The translations under genes were made by a program, and so were the position numbers. The notes under the pieces were generated by a model. The model had not been told where the DNA came from and did not search any database. It saw only the letters and a program-made list of their open reading frames with translations. DNA of 64,000 nt from Ardenticatenaceae bacterium. GTDB lineage: Bacteria; Chloroflexota; Anaerolineae; Promineifilales; Promineifilaceae. This document shows, in pieces, positions 7,976 to 17,268 of the stretch. The stretch is from NCBI GenBank assembly GCA_020634215.1, contig JACKCD010000010.1:1-64000 (forward strand), in the 5' to 3' direction. The stretch's first letter is position 1. Every line of letters starts with the position of its first letter.

Positions 7976-9085
7976 ATGCCCATGCTTCCTCCCGATTTTT
8001 CGCACACACCTATTGCTCTTGAAGATGCTGAAGCCCTGCGGCGCGTGCTAGGCGATCTGTTTGTGGTGCATGACACCACGCTCGACCGACCAGAAGCTGG
8101 CTATGTGCGCTTTCGCGGCCATTTTTTGCAGGATCCAGCCGACTGTTTTCACGAGCTGCGCCGTCGTTTTGAGCAATTTGGCTTTACGCCGTTGCTGCGG
8201 AAGGATGGGGATCAAACGGCCGTTATCGCCATGCCCTACGTCTTTGACCCGCCTCCTTCCAACTGGGTTATCAACCTTGTTCTCTTTCTCGCCACCATTC
8301 TCACCACCCTCTTCATTGGCACCGGCTTTGAAGCCACCAACGTGGATCAAATGTGGCAAATATGGCGCGGCTGGCCTTTCAGCCTCAGCATCCTACTCAT
8401 ACTGGGTGCCCACGAATTAGGCCACTATTTTGCTGCCCGCTACCACAAGGTTCCCGTCACCTTGCCTTACTTTATCCCCGTGCCCACTATCCTAGGCACC
8501 ATGGGAGCCTTCATCCGGCTCAAAGCCCCCGTCCACAACCGCCGCGCCTTATTAGACGTAGGCGTGGCTGGCCCCTTGGCGGGCATGGTCTTTGCCGTCC
8601 CCATTTTGCTTTACGGCCTCTACACCTCCCAAATTGGGTCAGTTGTCCCAGGTGGGTTGCAAGAGGGTAACTCGCTGCTTTATATTGCCTTTAAATTTCT
8701 TGTCTTTGGGCGTTATTTGCCAGCCAATGGTGTTGATGTCCACATCACGTCGGTGGCGTTTGCAGGGTGGGCTGGGTTGCTGGTTACGGGGCTAAATTTA
8801 CTGCCGGTTGGGCAGCTAGATGGGGGGCATGTGGCCTATGTGCTGTTTGGCGACCGTGCCAAACAGCTTTTCTGGCCGATACTTATTGCCTTAGGGTTGT
8901 TGGCTGTGCTAACAGCCAACTCGATGTGGACGATCTGGATTATCCTGCTTTACTTTTTGGGTCGCAACCACGCCCAACCCCTTGACGATATTACCACATT
9001 GGATCAAACGCGCTGGCTGATTGCCGTCGGCACGCTCATCCTATTTTTCCTCGTTTTTGTCCCTATCCCGTTGGTAGCGAATTAA
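7976..9085 (+). CDS. Site-2-protease family (M50) membrane metalloprotease
   Basis: A polytopic protein of 369 residues. A cytosolic N-terminal domain (about 1-95) precedes several hydrophobic helices. The zinc motif HELGH is at 146-150 inside a membrane segment, and the third ligand lies in LNLLPVGQLDGGH (Asp282). It has a short FIPVPTILGTMGAFIRLK stretch between, typical of the M50 group related to plant EGY proteases, rather than the PDZ-containing RseP type. It should cleave membrane-embedded substrates; its targets are unknown. The heptad hairpin immediately upstream leaves no room for a ribosome binding site at the first ATG; the ATG at 7982 is an alternative start. Confidence 0.88.
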   Translation: MPMLPPDFSHTPIALEDAEALRRVLGDLFVVHDTTLDRPEAGYVRFRGHFLQDPADCFHELRRRFEQFGFTPLLRKDGDQTAVIAMPYVFDPPPSNWVINLVLFLATILTTLFIGTGFEATNVDQMWQIWRGWPFSLSILLILGAHELGHYFAARYHKVPVTLPYFIPVPTILGTMGAFIRLKAPVHNRRALLDVGVAGPLAGMVFAVPILLYGLYTSQIGSVVPGGLQEGNSLLYIAFKFLVFGRYLPANGVDVHITSVAFAGWAGLLVTGLNLLPVGQLDGGHVAYVLFGDRAKQLFWPILIALGLLAVLTANSMWTIWIILLYFLGRNHAQPLDDITTLDQTRWLIAVGTLILFFLVFVPIPLVAN

Positions 9086-9114
9086 TCACAGTAGGACAAT
9101 TTTGCAAAATTGCC

Positions 9115-9822
9115 TTACTGTTTGCTAAAACGATACCCAATGCCGTGTTCTGTAAGCAAGTAGCGGGGCTGGCGGTGGTTTTTCTCCAGCTTTTGCCGCA
9201 GCCGCGACAGATAAACGTGGACGTAATCGGTGCTGTCCTGATAATTCTGCCCCCACACATTTTCCAAAATTTGTGAATAGGTGACGACCCGGCCGGCGTT
9301 TTGCACCAAATAAGACAGCAGACGAAATTCGGTTGACGTTAATTTGATGGGTTCGCCATCCACCATCAGCCGCCGATCTTCCAGGTTGATTGACAAATAA
9401 TCGTCTTTGTAACCGGTACTGTCTTTGCGTTCTGGCACCTGTTTTTTGCTGCGCCGCAGCAGTGCCGCCACGCGGGAGACAAGCACACGGCCGCTAAACG
9501 GCTTGCTGATAAAATCATCAGCGCCGCTGCTAAAGCCCTGGACAACAGATTCTTCGTCCTGCAAGGTTGTCAGCATCATAACAGGAGTGTCTGTTAACAG
9601 CCGGACATGTTTGCAGACATCCCAGCCGTTCATGTCGGGCATCATGACATCAATGATGACCAGATCGGGGCGAACCGTATACAGTTTGCGTAACCCACTT
9701 TGCCCACCGGAGGCAGTGTAGACAGTTGCTCCCGTTTCCGCCAGGATTAATCCAACGGCTTCGCAGAGATTAGGGTCGTCGTCAATGATCAGGATTTTGC
9801 GGTTGGATAAATTTTCACTCAT
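9115..9822 (-). CDS. OmpR/PhoB-type response regulator
   Basis: The receiver domain (about 8-122) carries the acidic triad IDDD, phospho-acceptor Asp58 in LVIIDVMMPDMNG, the switch Thr in MMLTT and Lys in ISKPF. A winged-helix DNA-binding domain (about 140-235) includes LTSTEFRLLSYLVQNAGRVV and the C-terminal hairpin GIGYRF. It should bind direct repeats as a phosphorylated dimer. No histidine kinase gene is adjacent, so it is an orphan here. It converges with the M50 gene. Confidence 0.93.
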   Translation of the reverse strand: MSENLSNRKILIIDDDPNLCEAVGLILAETGATVYTASGGQSGLRKLYTVRPDLVIIDVMMPDMNGWDVCKHVRLLTDTPVMMLTTLQDEESVVQGFSSGADDFISKPFSGRVLVSRVAALLRRSKKQVPERKDSTGYKDDYLSINLEDRRLMVDGEPIKLTSTEFRLLSYLVQNAGRVVTYSQILENVWGQNYQDSTDYVHVYLSRLRQKLEKNHRQPRYLLTEHGIGYRFSKQ

Positions 9823-9975
9823 TTTTATGCTTCACGTAAGGATACGTCTGTGGCGATTTGGTTTTGTCCCTACACCAGGATCGCCCTTGTGCCTCGTTGC
9901 TTACTCAATCAAGAACAAATCTTTGGATATTCTGAAGCATAACGGAAGAGTATTAAAAAAAACGTAACAATTAAA

Positions 9976-12858
9976 TTATACCTTAAGATAAGGGCGCAAG
10001 AATTGACCGGTGTAGGAGGCGGAAACGGCCGTTATTTCCTCCGGCGTTCCCACAGCCACAATCTCACCACCCCGGTTGCCCCCCTCCGGCCCCATGTCAA
10101 TGAGGTGGTCGGCCACCTTGATGATGTCGAGGTTATGCTCAATGATGATCACCGTGTTGCCCTTATCCACCAGCTTGTTCAGTGCCTCAATCAGCTTTGC
10201 CACATCATGCGAATGTAGCCCCACCGACGGCTCATCCAAAATATAGACCGTGCGCCCCGTGGCAATCTTGGATAGCTCGCGGCTCAGCTTCACCCGCTGC
10301 GCCTCGCCCCCGCTTAGCGTTGGCGCTGGCTGCCCCAATTGAATATAGCCCAACCCGACATCGGCCATTGTCTTCAGCTTGCGGCGAATGGTTGGCACAT
10401 TCTCAAAAAATGCCAGTGCCTCATCAATGCTCAGGTCAAGTACCTGGGCAATGTTTAACTCTTTGTAGGTCACTTGCAGCGTTTCGCGGTTGTAACGCGC
10501 CCCGTGGCAAATATCGCACGGGACATAAATATCGGGCAAAAACTGCATTTCAATTCGGTTTTGCCCTTGCCCCTGGCACGCCTCGCACCGCCCACCCTTC
10601 ACATTAAAGCTAAACCGGCCTGGCTCATAACCCCGTATTTTGCTGTCCGGCAAGCTGGCAAACAGGTCACGGATGGGGTTGAACAGGTTGGTGTAGGTGG
10701 CGGGGTTGGAGCGCGGCGTGCGCCCAATCGGACTTTGGTCAATCTCAATCACCTTGTCCAAATGTTCCAGCCCCTGAATGGCTTCGTGTTTGCCCGGCAG
10801 CACCTTGGAGCCATAAAAATGTTGGTTGAGCCGCTTGCTCAAAATCTCGACCAAAAAGGAGCTTTTGCCGCTGCCGCTGACGCCGGTGATGCAGACCAGC
10901 TTGCCCAGCGGAATGTGGACATCCACATTTTTGAGGTTGTTTTCTTGCGCTCCCAGCACGCGCAAAAATTCGCCGGTGCCTGCCCGCCGCTTTTTCGGGA
11001 TAGGGATTTGCTTACGGCCGCTTAAGTAAGCTCCAGTCAACGACCGCTCCACCGCCATTACCTGCTCTGGCGTGCCTTCGGCCACCAGTTCGCCGCCGTT
11101 TAGCCCGGCCCCGGGGCCTAAATCCACAATCCAGTCGGCGGCTCGCATGGTGTCTTCATCATGCTCCACCACCAAAACGGTGTTGCCCAGGTCACGCATC
11201 CCTTGCAGGGTGTGGATGAGGCGGGCGTTGTCGCGCTGGTGCAGCCCAATGCTGGGTTCGTCCAGCACATAGAGCACGCCCATGAGCTGGCTACCAATTT
11301 GGGTTGCGAGGCGAATGCGCTGGGCTTCGCCGCCGCTGAGGGTGCCGGCCGTCCGGTCAAGGGTAAGATAATCCAAGCCAACGTTGATCATAAAGGAAAG
11401 GCGTTCGCAAATTTCCTTGAGGATGGGTTTGGCGATCATTTGCTGGCGGTTGGAGAGGGGAGAACGGCCGTTTCTCAGCCCATCGGCCCACGGCAGCACC
11501 TCCTGCACCGGCCGGCGCGTCAGCCCATCAATCGTCACCCCGTCAATGCTCACCGCCCGCGCAATTGGGTTCAACCGGCTGCCGTCACAAGTGCGGCACG
11601 GATGATCCACCATAAACTCTTCCAGCTTCTCGCGCACATAATCAGACGTAGATTCCCGGTGCCGCCGCGCCAAGTTGTTGATCACCCCTTCATACTGGGT
11701 GCGGTACTGTCGCTGATCCCCCTGCCGATTGTTGTAGGTGACAGTGACCGTCTCTTCGCCGCTGCCGTAGAGCAAAATGTGCATTTGCGCCGGAGTAAGC
11801 TGTTTGACGGCGACATCGGTGGGAATGTGAAAATGAACGGCCGTTGCCTTCAACAACTGCCAGTAATACCCCGCCTTATCATCCGTCGGCCACCCCGTAA
11901 TCGCCCCCTCCGCCAGCGTTAGGTCTTTATTCGGCACAATCAAATCAGGGTCAAATTCCTTGCGCGTACCTAGCCCCTGGCAATCGGGGCAAGCCCCATG
12001 CGGGCTGTTAAAGCTAAAGGTGCGCGGCTCAATTTCCGGGATGCTCGTGCCGTCATAGGGGCAGTAAAGATGCTCGGAATAAAGGTGATCCGTCGGGTTG
12101 TCGCGGTCGGTTACGTCATTGATGATGACAATACCTTGCCCCAGCCGCAGCGCCGTTTCAATCGAATCGGTCAGGCGGGAGCGGTCGGCGCGAGCCTCTT
12201 CGCTTTGGTCATCGGGTTTGTAGCGAATGATCAGCCGATCCACCACAATCTCAATGCTGTGGTTCTTGTACCGATCCAGCTCAATTTCCTCATCCACCTG
12301 GCGCAGTTCGCCGTTGACGCGCACGCGCACAAACCCCTGCTTGCGAATATCCTCAAACACCCCTTGGTGCTGCCCCTTGCGGTCTTTGATGATCGGTGCC
12401 AGCACCTGAATGCGGCTTCGCTCCGGCATGGACATCACGCTCTCCACAATCTGCTCGGCCGACTGGGGACTGACGGGCCGGCCGCATTCGGGGCAGTGGG
12501 GCGTGCCAGCGCGGGCATAGAGCAGCCGCAAATAGTCGTAAATTTCGGTGACGGTGCCGACGGTGGAGCGTGGGTTGTGGCTGACCCCTTTCTGGTCAAT
12601 GGAAACGGCCGGGCTTAACCCTTCGATTTGGTCAACGTCGGGCTTTTCCATCTGCCCCAAAAATTGGCGGGCGTAAGCGGAAAGGCTTTCGACGTAGCGG
12701 CGCTGCCCTTCGGCAAAGATGGTGTCGAAGGCGAGCGAGGATTTACCGGAGCCGGAGAGACCCGTAATCACCACGAGTTTGTCGCGGGGAATTTCAACGT
12801 CTATGTTTTTGAGGTTGTGTTCGCGGGCACCGCGAACGATGATTTTATCAAGGGACAT
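9976..12858 (-). CDS. uvrA: Excinuclease ABC subunit A
   Basis: The DNA-damage recognition ATPase of nucleotide excision repair, 960 residues, normal family length. It shows the N-terminal REHNLKNIDVEIPRDKL with Walker A GLSGSGKSS, the first zinc module CPEC, the signature LSGGEAQRIRLATQIGSQL, and second-half Walker A GVSGSGKSS. The C-terminal zinc cysteines are in CEACQGQGQ and CDICHG, and the second signature is LSGGEAQRVKLSREL. I chose the ATG at 12858 (MSLDKIIVRG) over an in-frame start 13 codons upstream because CAGGAA lies 8 nt before it and homologues begin there. The gene stands alone. Confidence 0.97.
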   Translation of the reverse strand: MSLDKIIVRGAREHNLKNIDVEIPRDKLVVITGLSGSGKSSLAFDTIFAEGQRRYVESLSAYARQFLGQMEKPDVDQIEGLSPAVSIDQKGVSHNPRSTVGTVTEIYDYLRLLYARAGTPHCPECGRPVSPQSAEQIVESVMSMPERSRIQVLAPIIKDRKGQHQGVFEDIRKQGFVRVRVNGELRQVDEEIELDRYKNHSIEIVVDRLIIRYKPDDQSEEARADRSRLTDSIETALRLGQGIVIINDVTDRDNPTDHLYSEHLYCPYDGTSIPEIEPRTFSFNSPHGACPDCQGLGTRKEFDPDLIVPNKDLTLAEGAITGWPTDDKAGYYWQLLKATAVHFHIPTDVAVKQLTPAQMHILLYGSGEETVTVTYNNRQGDQRQYRTQYEGVINNLARRHRESTSDYVREKLEEFMVDHPCRTCDGSRLNPIARAVSIDGVTIDGLTRRPVQEVLPWADGLRNGRSPLSNRQQMIAKPILKEICERLSFMINVGLDYLTLDRTAGTLSGGEAQRIRLATQIGSQLMGVLYVLDEPSIGLHQRDNARLIHTLQGMRDLGNTVLVVEHDEDTMRAADWIVDLGPGAGLNGGELVAEGTPEQVMAVERSLTGAYLSGRKQIPIPKKRRAGTGEFLRVLGAQENNLKNVDVHIPLGKLVCITGVSGSGKSSFLVEILSKRLNQHFYGSKVLPGKHEAIQGLEHLDKVIEIDQSPIGRTPRSNPATYTNLFNPIRDLFASLPDSKIRGYEPGRFSFNVKGGRCEACQGQGQNRIEMQFLPDIYVPCDICHGARYNRETLQVTYKELNIAQVLDLSIDEALAFFENVPTIRRKLKTMADVGLGYIQLGQPAPTLSGGEAQRVKLSRELSKIATGRTVYILDEPSVGLHSHDVAKLIEALNKLVDKGNTVIIIEHNLDIIKVADHLIDMGPEGGNRGGEIVAVGTPEEITAVSASYTGQFLRPYLKV

Positions 12859-12962
12859 GCAGTTTTCCTGTTTATACAACATTCGTTCTAGTCGCAACCG
12901 ACTATTCTAGCATGGGAAACGGCCGTTTGCCATTTCTATTCACCGCGTCTCCAATGCTCATC

Positions 12963-12991
12963 TTGACGTTTTAGCGCGTGTTTGCTAATCT
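12963..12991 (+). promoter_or_regulatory. Sigma-70-type promoter of the GbsR-like regulator
   Basis: TTGACG (12963-12968) and TAATCT (12986-12991) are separated by exactly 17 bp. The predicted start point falls inside the palindrome that follows, which suits autorepression. Confidence 0.65.
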
Positions 12992-12994
12992 TTA

Positions 12995-13014
12995 CGTTCA
13001 AAACGTTTTGAACG
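12995..13014. promoter_or_regulatory. 20-bp perfect palindromic operator
   Basis: CGTTCAAAACGTTTTGAACG is self-complementary over all 20 bases. It begins 3 bp after the -10 box and ends 12 bp before the regulator's start codon. Size, symmetry and position fit a dimeric MarR/GbsR-type repressor binding its own promoter. Confidence 0.7.
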
Positions 13015-13026
13015 CAGGGGATTAAA

Positions 13027-13563
13027 ATGCACGAGAGCTTGGATGCTGTCAATGAAAGTACGGTAGCAGGGTTGGGGCGGTTGGCTCGCTTTGTGGGGTT
13101 TAGCGAAGTGATGGGGCGGCTGTATGGCACGCTGCTGCTCAATCCTGAACCCCTGTCGCTCGACGAACTGGCAGACAACCTGGAAATTAGCAAGGGGTCA
13201 GTGAGCATGAACATGCGCTCGCTGGAGCGGTGGGGAATGGCTAAAGAGGTGTGGGTGCGCGGCGAGCGCAAAAAATATTACGTGGCCGAAGCCGACCTGT
13301 GGAAGGTGATCCGCAACGTGCTGGGCAGCCGCGAACAGCGTGAGGTGCAGGTGGCACTGCGCGTGCTGGGCGACAGCGTAACCAAGCTCAAGGCAGCCGA
13401 AATGCAGCTTGAGCTGGAAGAACAGGAACTGGCGCGTTATTACCTGGAACGGATTGCCGAACTGCAATCTTTCTTCCAGTTTGCCCAAATGGCGCTGGAA
13501 ACGGTAGTTGGCAGCCAGGAAGCGTTGGATTTTGAGGCGGTGACGAAGATAGAAATTGGCTAA
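13027..13563 (+). CDS. GbsR/MarR-type transcriptional regulator
   Basis: 178 residues with a winged helix-turn-helix (about 20-95; LSLDELADNLEISKGSVSMNMRSLERWGMAKEV) and a long C-terminal helical region (about 115-165) rich in Glu/Gln, suited to dimerisation. This matches the GbsR branch of MarR-like proteins, which control glycine-betaine and related osmolyte genes in other bacteria. Here no such target is adjacent, so the ligand is unknown. A 17-bp-spaced promoter and a perfect 20-bp palindrome lie directly upstream, indicating autoregulation. The ATG follows AGGGG by 6 nt. Confidence 0.85.
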   Translation: MHESLDAVNESTVAGLGRLARFVGFSEVMGRLYGTLLLNPEPLSLDELADNLEISKGSVSMNMRSLERWGMAKEVWVRGERKKYYVAEADLWKVIRNVLGSREQREVQVALRVLGDSVTKLKAAEMQLELEEQELARYYLERIAELQSFFQFAQMALETVVGSQEALDFEAVTKIEIG

Positions 13564-13645
13564 AAATAGGACGCGGACGAACACGGACAAAGCTGGGAAA
13601 TCTGCTAAATCTTTGGTTTTTATTCAACGTGGTGTGCCGCTATTC

Positions 13646-14371
13646 ATGAAGTCTCTCTTGAAAAAGGTTAGCGAAGTTTTACTGGTCTTGTTTAGCGTGG
13701 TGCCATTTCCACTTGTGGGTGGGGTGGCGGGGTTTGTGCTGGGGGGCATTGTGGGGCTGGTAGTTGGGCTGATGCTGGAGCGTTCCATTTTGCTGCTGGT
13801 TATGGTAGGGTTGCTAGGCGGAACTATAGGCGGGCGACAGTTGGCACTTTATCTGGCTCGCAGGCAGGAGGAGAAACAACAAGCGGAAGATGTGGTGGTG
13901 ATTGAGGACATATCTGATTCGCTGCTAGGAGAGCATGTGTTGGGATTGACGGTGCTGATTGAGATACCGTTGCCCGACGTTTTCACCTACGTCACTACCC
14001 TGGAAAACTACCCTCAGTGGCACATTGTCACCCTGGTGATGACCCGGCTGTCGGCTGAGTCAATGGGTGTGGGGTCGGTGTATGAACATCAATTAAGGGG
14101 GGGAAACGGCCGTTCTGCCCAGTTGCAAATCACTGCCTACGAACCCAACCGCACCCTTGCCTATCGCTATCTCAATGCCCCCGACTTTACCTACCAAAGC
14201 GTCTGCTATGAGTTTGCCGCCACGGAAACGGGAACCAAGATAACGCATGTGGTAGAATTAACGGCCGTTGAGCGGCAACCCTTCCTCCTCTCCGCCCAGC
14301 GCATCAGCATTTGGCGCGATCTGTTTACCCTGAAGAAGCTGCTGGAGCCGGTTTCTGTTGAACAGGGGTAA
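13646..14371 (+). CDS. Membrane-anchored SRPBCC (polyketide-cyclase-like) protein
   Basis: From the ATG at 13646 the product has 241 residues. Two glycine-rich hydrophobic segments (about 12-45 and 48-70) are followed by a charged stretch and a C-terminal START/SRPBCC domain. That domain shows VLIEIPLPDVFTYVTTLENYPQWH, then GSVYEHQLR, and ends with a helix. Such domains bind hydrophobic ligands; the ligand is unknown. The frame stays open upstream to a TTG at 13556, but that extension encodes a copy of the dispersed 'CGGACGAACACGGAC' repeat, so I reject the longer start. Confidence 0.65.
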   Translation: MKSLLKKVSEVLLVLFSVVPFPLVGGVAGFVLGGIVGLVVGLMLERSILLLVMVGLLGGTIGGRQLALYLARRQEEKQQAEDVVVIEDISDSLLGEHVLGLTVLIEIPLPDVFTYVTTLENYPQWHIVTLVMTRLSAESMGVGSVYEHQLRGGNGRSAQLQITAYEPNRTLAYRYLNAPDFTYQSVCYEFAATETGTKITHVVELTAVERQPFLLSAQRISIWRDLFTLKKLLEPVSVEQG

Positions 14372-14390
14372 GTGGTTCTGGATTGTCTAG

Positions 14391-14454
14391 CAGGAGATTA
14401 GAGATTGGAGATTGGAGATTGTGAACCTTCATCAATCTCCAATCTCCAATCTCA
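14391..14454. repeat. Heptad hairpin repeat (GGAGATT type)
   Basis: Four left-hand units (GGAGATT/AGAGATT) and complementary AATCTCC units on the right pair across a spacer of about 16 bp. It lies in the gap between the SRPBCC gene and the membrane spermidine-synthase-like gene. Confidence 0.75.
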
Positions 14455-14567
14455 AGTTATAAAAGAGCCAGTTTCCTGCTAATCTTTTACTCCCATCACA
14501 AAAATCCCCTTTTCTTGCCATTGCCAGTATAATCCGGTTCCGATAAAGCTTTGAATGAGGGTATACA

Positions 14568-17036
14568 ATGAGTAAACCAAACAGACAGCAGCTTCTTGGT
14601 GTCTTGCTTGTAAGCATGGGCGCACTCGCCCTAGAAATCATCCTGACCCGCGTCTTTTCCGTGACGATGTGGTATCACTTTGCTTTTCTGGCAATTTCGC
14701 TGGCACTGATGGGGAGTGCCGCTGCCGGGGTGCTGCTTTATTTTTTGCCACAATTAACCGAAACAACCACAGCACGCCGCTGGATTGCCAACCTGACAAC
14801 CTTGTTAGCTGTTGCCATTCCCATTATCTTTTTGACCTACCTGCAAATTCCGTTTGAACCGGTGCTGATGAACCGGGAAAGCTGGTTTGGCGGGGGGCAG
14901 CTTGGCTGGCTGATTTTGATTTTTGTGATCCTTTCGCTTCCCTTTTTCCTTTCGGGCATGATTATTTCGCTGGCACTGTCCGCTTGGTCGGAGGATGCGG
15001 GGTGGGTTTATGCGGCGGATTTGGTTGGTGCTTCGCTGGGCTGCCTGTTTTCCATTGCTGCGCTAGAATATCTGGGCGGTACGGGGGCGGTTTTGGCCGT
15101 AAGCGCGCTGCTGGCGGCAGCGGGGGTGGTGCTGGTGCAGGGGGGGGGCAGACAAACGGCCGTTTCCCTCATCGGTCTTGTGGTCTTGCTGCTTGCCTTC
15201 GGCTGGCAGCTTTGGCAACCTTGGCTCACCATTACCGTCAACAAAGCTGGCGGTGTCGAGCCAACCCCTGTTTACGAAAAATGGAACGCCCACTCCCGCG
15301 TAACCGTGTACGAACCCGTCGGCTACCCATTTTTTTGGACAGTCAGCCCAGAAAAATGGGAGCAGACCATTGCCGATGACAGCTCGCTCCACCATGCCCT
15401 GCTGCTCATTGATGCCGTGGCTGGCACGCCCATTCAAAGTTTTGATGGCGATTTGAACAAAGTCAAATTTTTGCGTTATGACCTCACTGCACTAGCCTAT
15501 CATTTGGTTAATGCCCCTAACACGTTGGTCATTGGTCCCGGCGGCGGGCGGGATGTGCTGTCAGCGTTGGTGTCGGGCGCACCCCACGTAACGGCCGTTG
15601 AGGTCAACCCCGCCATCATCAACGCTGTGCGTGGCTCGTTTGCCGATTTTGCCGGCCATCTTTACGAACGGCCCGATGTGACCGTCGCCATCGCCGATGC
15701 GCGGGGCTACATTGACCGCAGTCCAGAGCAGTATGACGTGATTCAAGCGTCACTGATTGACACCTGGGCGGCGGGTGGTTCCGGCGCGTTTGCCCTGTCG
15801 GAAAACAGCCTCTACACGCAGGAGGCGTTTACCACCTACTTCAATCACCTCAGCGACCGGGGCGTGTTGACCGTTTCGCGCTGGTATTTGCCCGACCGGC
15901 CGGCCGAAACGCTGCGGCTGGTTTCCACGGGGATGGCGGGCTGGGAAGACGGCGGCGTGGCCGACCCACGCCAGCACATTGTGGTGGTGGCGCACAACAC
16001 ATCGGGGGCGCAAACAGAGGGGCTGTCTACGTCGCTGTTTAAGAAACGGCCGTTTACCCCCGAAGAAATTGAACGCCTGCAAACGGCCGTTGCCGACCTC
16101 GGCTACCAAATCCTCTACGCCCCTGGCCTGGACACCTTTGAAGCTGTCGGTGACTTCATTGCTGCCGACGACCGGCAGGCGGTTATTGCCAGCTATCCGC
16201 TCGATATTTCACCCGCCACCGATAATCGGCCGTTTTTCTTCAACCTCGTCCTCATCGGCGACCTGTTTGACCCCGCTCTTAGCGGTAGCGGCGTTTACCG
16301 CACCAGCATGGAGGCGATTCTCATTCTGTTTACCGTCATCGGCATTACCGTGCTGCTGGGGGCGCTGTTTATCCTCGTCCCGCTGTGGCTGGGGACGCGG
16401 CGCGGCGGCTTGCAGCGGCCATCCCCCCGGCTGCTCGGCTATTTCGCCATGCTTGGCATCGGCTTTATGATGGTTGAAATCCCCACCATCCAAAAGCTTA
16501 CCGTTTACCTGGGGCGGCCCGTTTATTCGCTGGCCGTTGTCCTTTTCTCACTGCTGCTGTTTAGCGGCTTGGGCAGCTTTTGGAGCAACGGCTGGGATGA
16601 CCAGACACGGCGGCGGCTGGTGGCGCGGCTGTTCCCAGCATTGGTCGGCGTGACGCTACTCCATATGCTCTTTGCCGGAACGCTGTTAGCAATGACGCTG
16701 GCCTTTGGGCTGACGGCGCGGATTATCATGGCAGTGTTGCTGCTGGCTCCACTCGGCTTTTTGCTCGGCATTCCCTTCCCCACCGGCATCCGCTGGGCCG
16801 GGCAAAACCGCCCCGGCGTGATTCCCTGGCTGTGGGGCATCAACGGGGTGATGTCGGTGCTGGGGTCGGCGTTGGCAACGCTGTTTGCCATCCACATTGG
16901 CTTCCGCCTAACGCTGCTGCTGGCGGCACTGGTCTATGTGGCGGCCGGGTGGCTGTTTATGACAGAGTTGGGGGTGAAGTGGCGGGGGGAAGAAACGGCC
17001 GTTTCTGCCTCCCAAACCCCACAAACGTCAATATAG
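14568..17036 (+). CDS. Membrane protein with spermidine-synthase-like domain
   Basis: 822 residues in three parts: about six N-terminal membrane helices (1-220), a soluble Rossmann methyltransferase/spermidine-synthase-like domain (about 290-520), and about seven C-terminal helices (570-800). The soluble domain has VIGPGGGRDVLSAL near 322-334 and AVEVNPAIINAV. The nucleotide-binding glycine loop and the acidic residue after beta-2 are present, so it could bind SAM or decarboxylated SAM. The family is often annotated as a spermidine-synthase-like transporter fusion, but its reaction is not established. The hydrophobic N-terminus starts at the first ATG after a TATAC-like element. Confidence 0.75.
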   Translation: MSKPNRQQLLGVLLVSMGALALEIILTRVFSVTMWYHFAFLAISLALMGSAAAGVLLYFLPQLTETTTARRWIANLTTLLAVAIPIIFLTYLQIPFEPVLMNRESWFGGGQLGWLILIFVILSLPFFLSGMIISLALSAWSEDAGWVYAADLVGASLGCLFSIAALEYLGGTGAVLAVSALLAAAGVVLVQGGGRQTAVSLIGLVVLLLAFGWQLWQPWLTITVNKAGGVEPTPVYEKWNAHSRVTVYEPVGYPFFWTVSPEKWEQTIADDSSLHHALLLIDAVAGTPIQSFDGDLNKVKFLRYDLTALAYHLVNAPNTLVIGPGGGRDVLSALVSGAPHVTAVEVNPAIINAVRGSFADFAGHLYERPDVTVAIADARGYIDRSPEQYDVIQASLIDTWAAGGSGAFALSENSLYTQEAFTTYFNHLSDRGVLTVSRWYLPDRPAETLRLVSTGMAGWEDGGVADPRQHIVVVAHNTSGAQTEGLSTSLFKKRPFTPEEIERLQTAVADLGYQILYAPGLDTFEAVGDFIAADDRQAVIASYPLDISPATDNRPFFFNLVLIGDLFDPALSGSGVYRTSMEAILILFTVIGITVLLGALFILVPLWLGTRRGGLQRPSPRLLGYFAMLGIGFMMVEIPTIQKLTVYLGRPVYSLAVVLFSLLLFSGLGSFWSNGWDDQTRRRLVARLFPALVGVTLLHMLFAGTLLAMTLAFGLTARIIMAVLLLAPLGFLLGIPFPTGIRWAGQNRPGVIPWLWGINGVMSVLGSALATLFAIHIGFRLTLLLAALVYVAAGWLFMTELGVKWRGEETAVSASQTPQTSI

Positions 17037-17082
17037 ATAGCTTTGTTGTTTCTTTGGTTATACTAAACATGGTCATAAATTG

Positions 17083-17168
17083 GCATTTTGCGGAAGAGAT
17101 TAGGAGACTGAGAGACTAGGAGATTAGTCTCCCAATCTCTCAGTCTCTTAGTCTCCTAAAATGCCAGT
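17083..17168. repeat. Nested inverted repeat with GGAGACT-type heptads
   Basis: The outer arms TGGCATTTT and AAAATGCCA enclose heptads such as GGAGACT, GAGAGAC and GGAGATT and their complements. It belongs to the same architectural class as the GGAGATT elements but with a different heptamer. It separates the membrane protein from the toxin-antitoxin pair. A related TGACATTTTGC arm appears near 48442. Confidence 0.7.
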
Positions 17169-17268
17169 TTATGCCCTTTGAAAGTATATATTCCTTATCC
17201 TATCTTGACCATGCCGTATATAAAAAAGTATAATCACTTGTACAATGGTACAATTAGAGCAGGTCAAA

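Noticed and set aside
9115..9822. Pairing of this response regulator with a local kinase
   Set aside because: No kinase gene is adjacent. The histidine kinases in the window lie more than 39 kb away, and one of them is already coupled to the ANTAR regulator.
13556..13645. N-terminal extension of the SRPBCC protein from a TTG start
   Set aside because: The 30 codons coincide with a dispersed repeat and have no ribosome binding site. The ATG at 13646 gives a normal membrane-anchored start.
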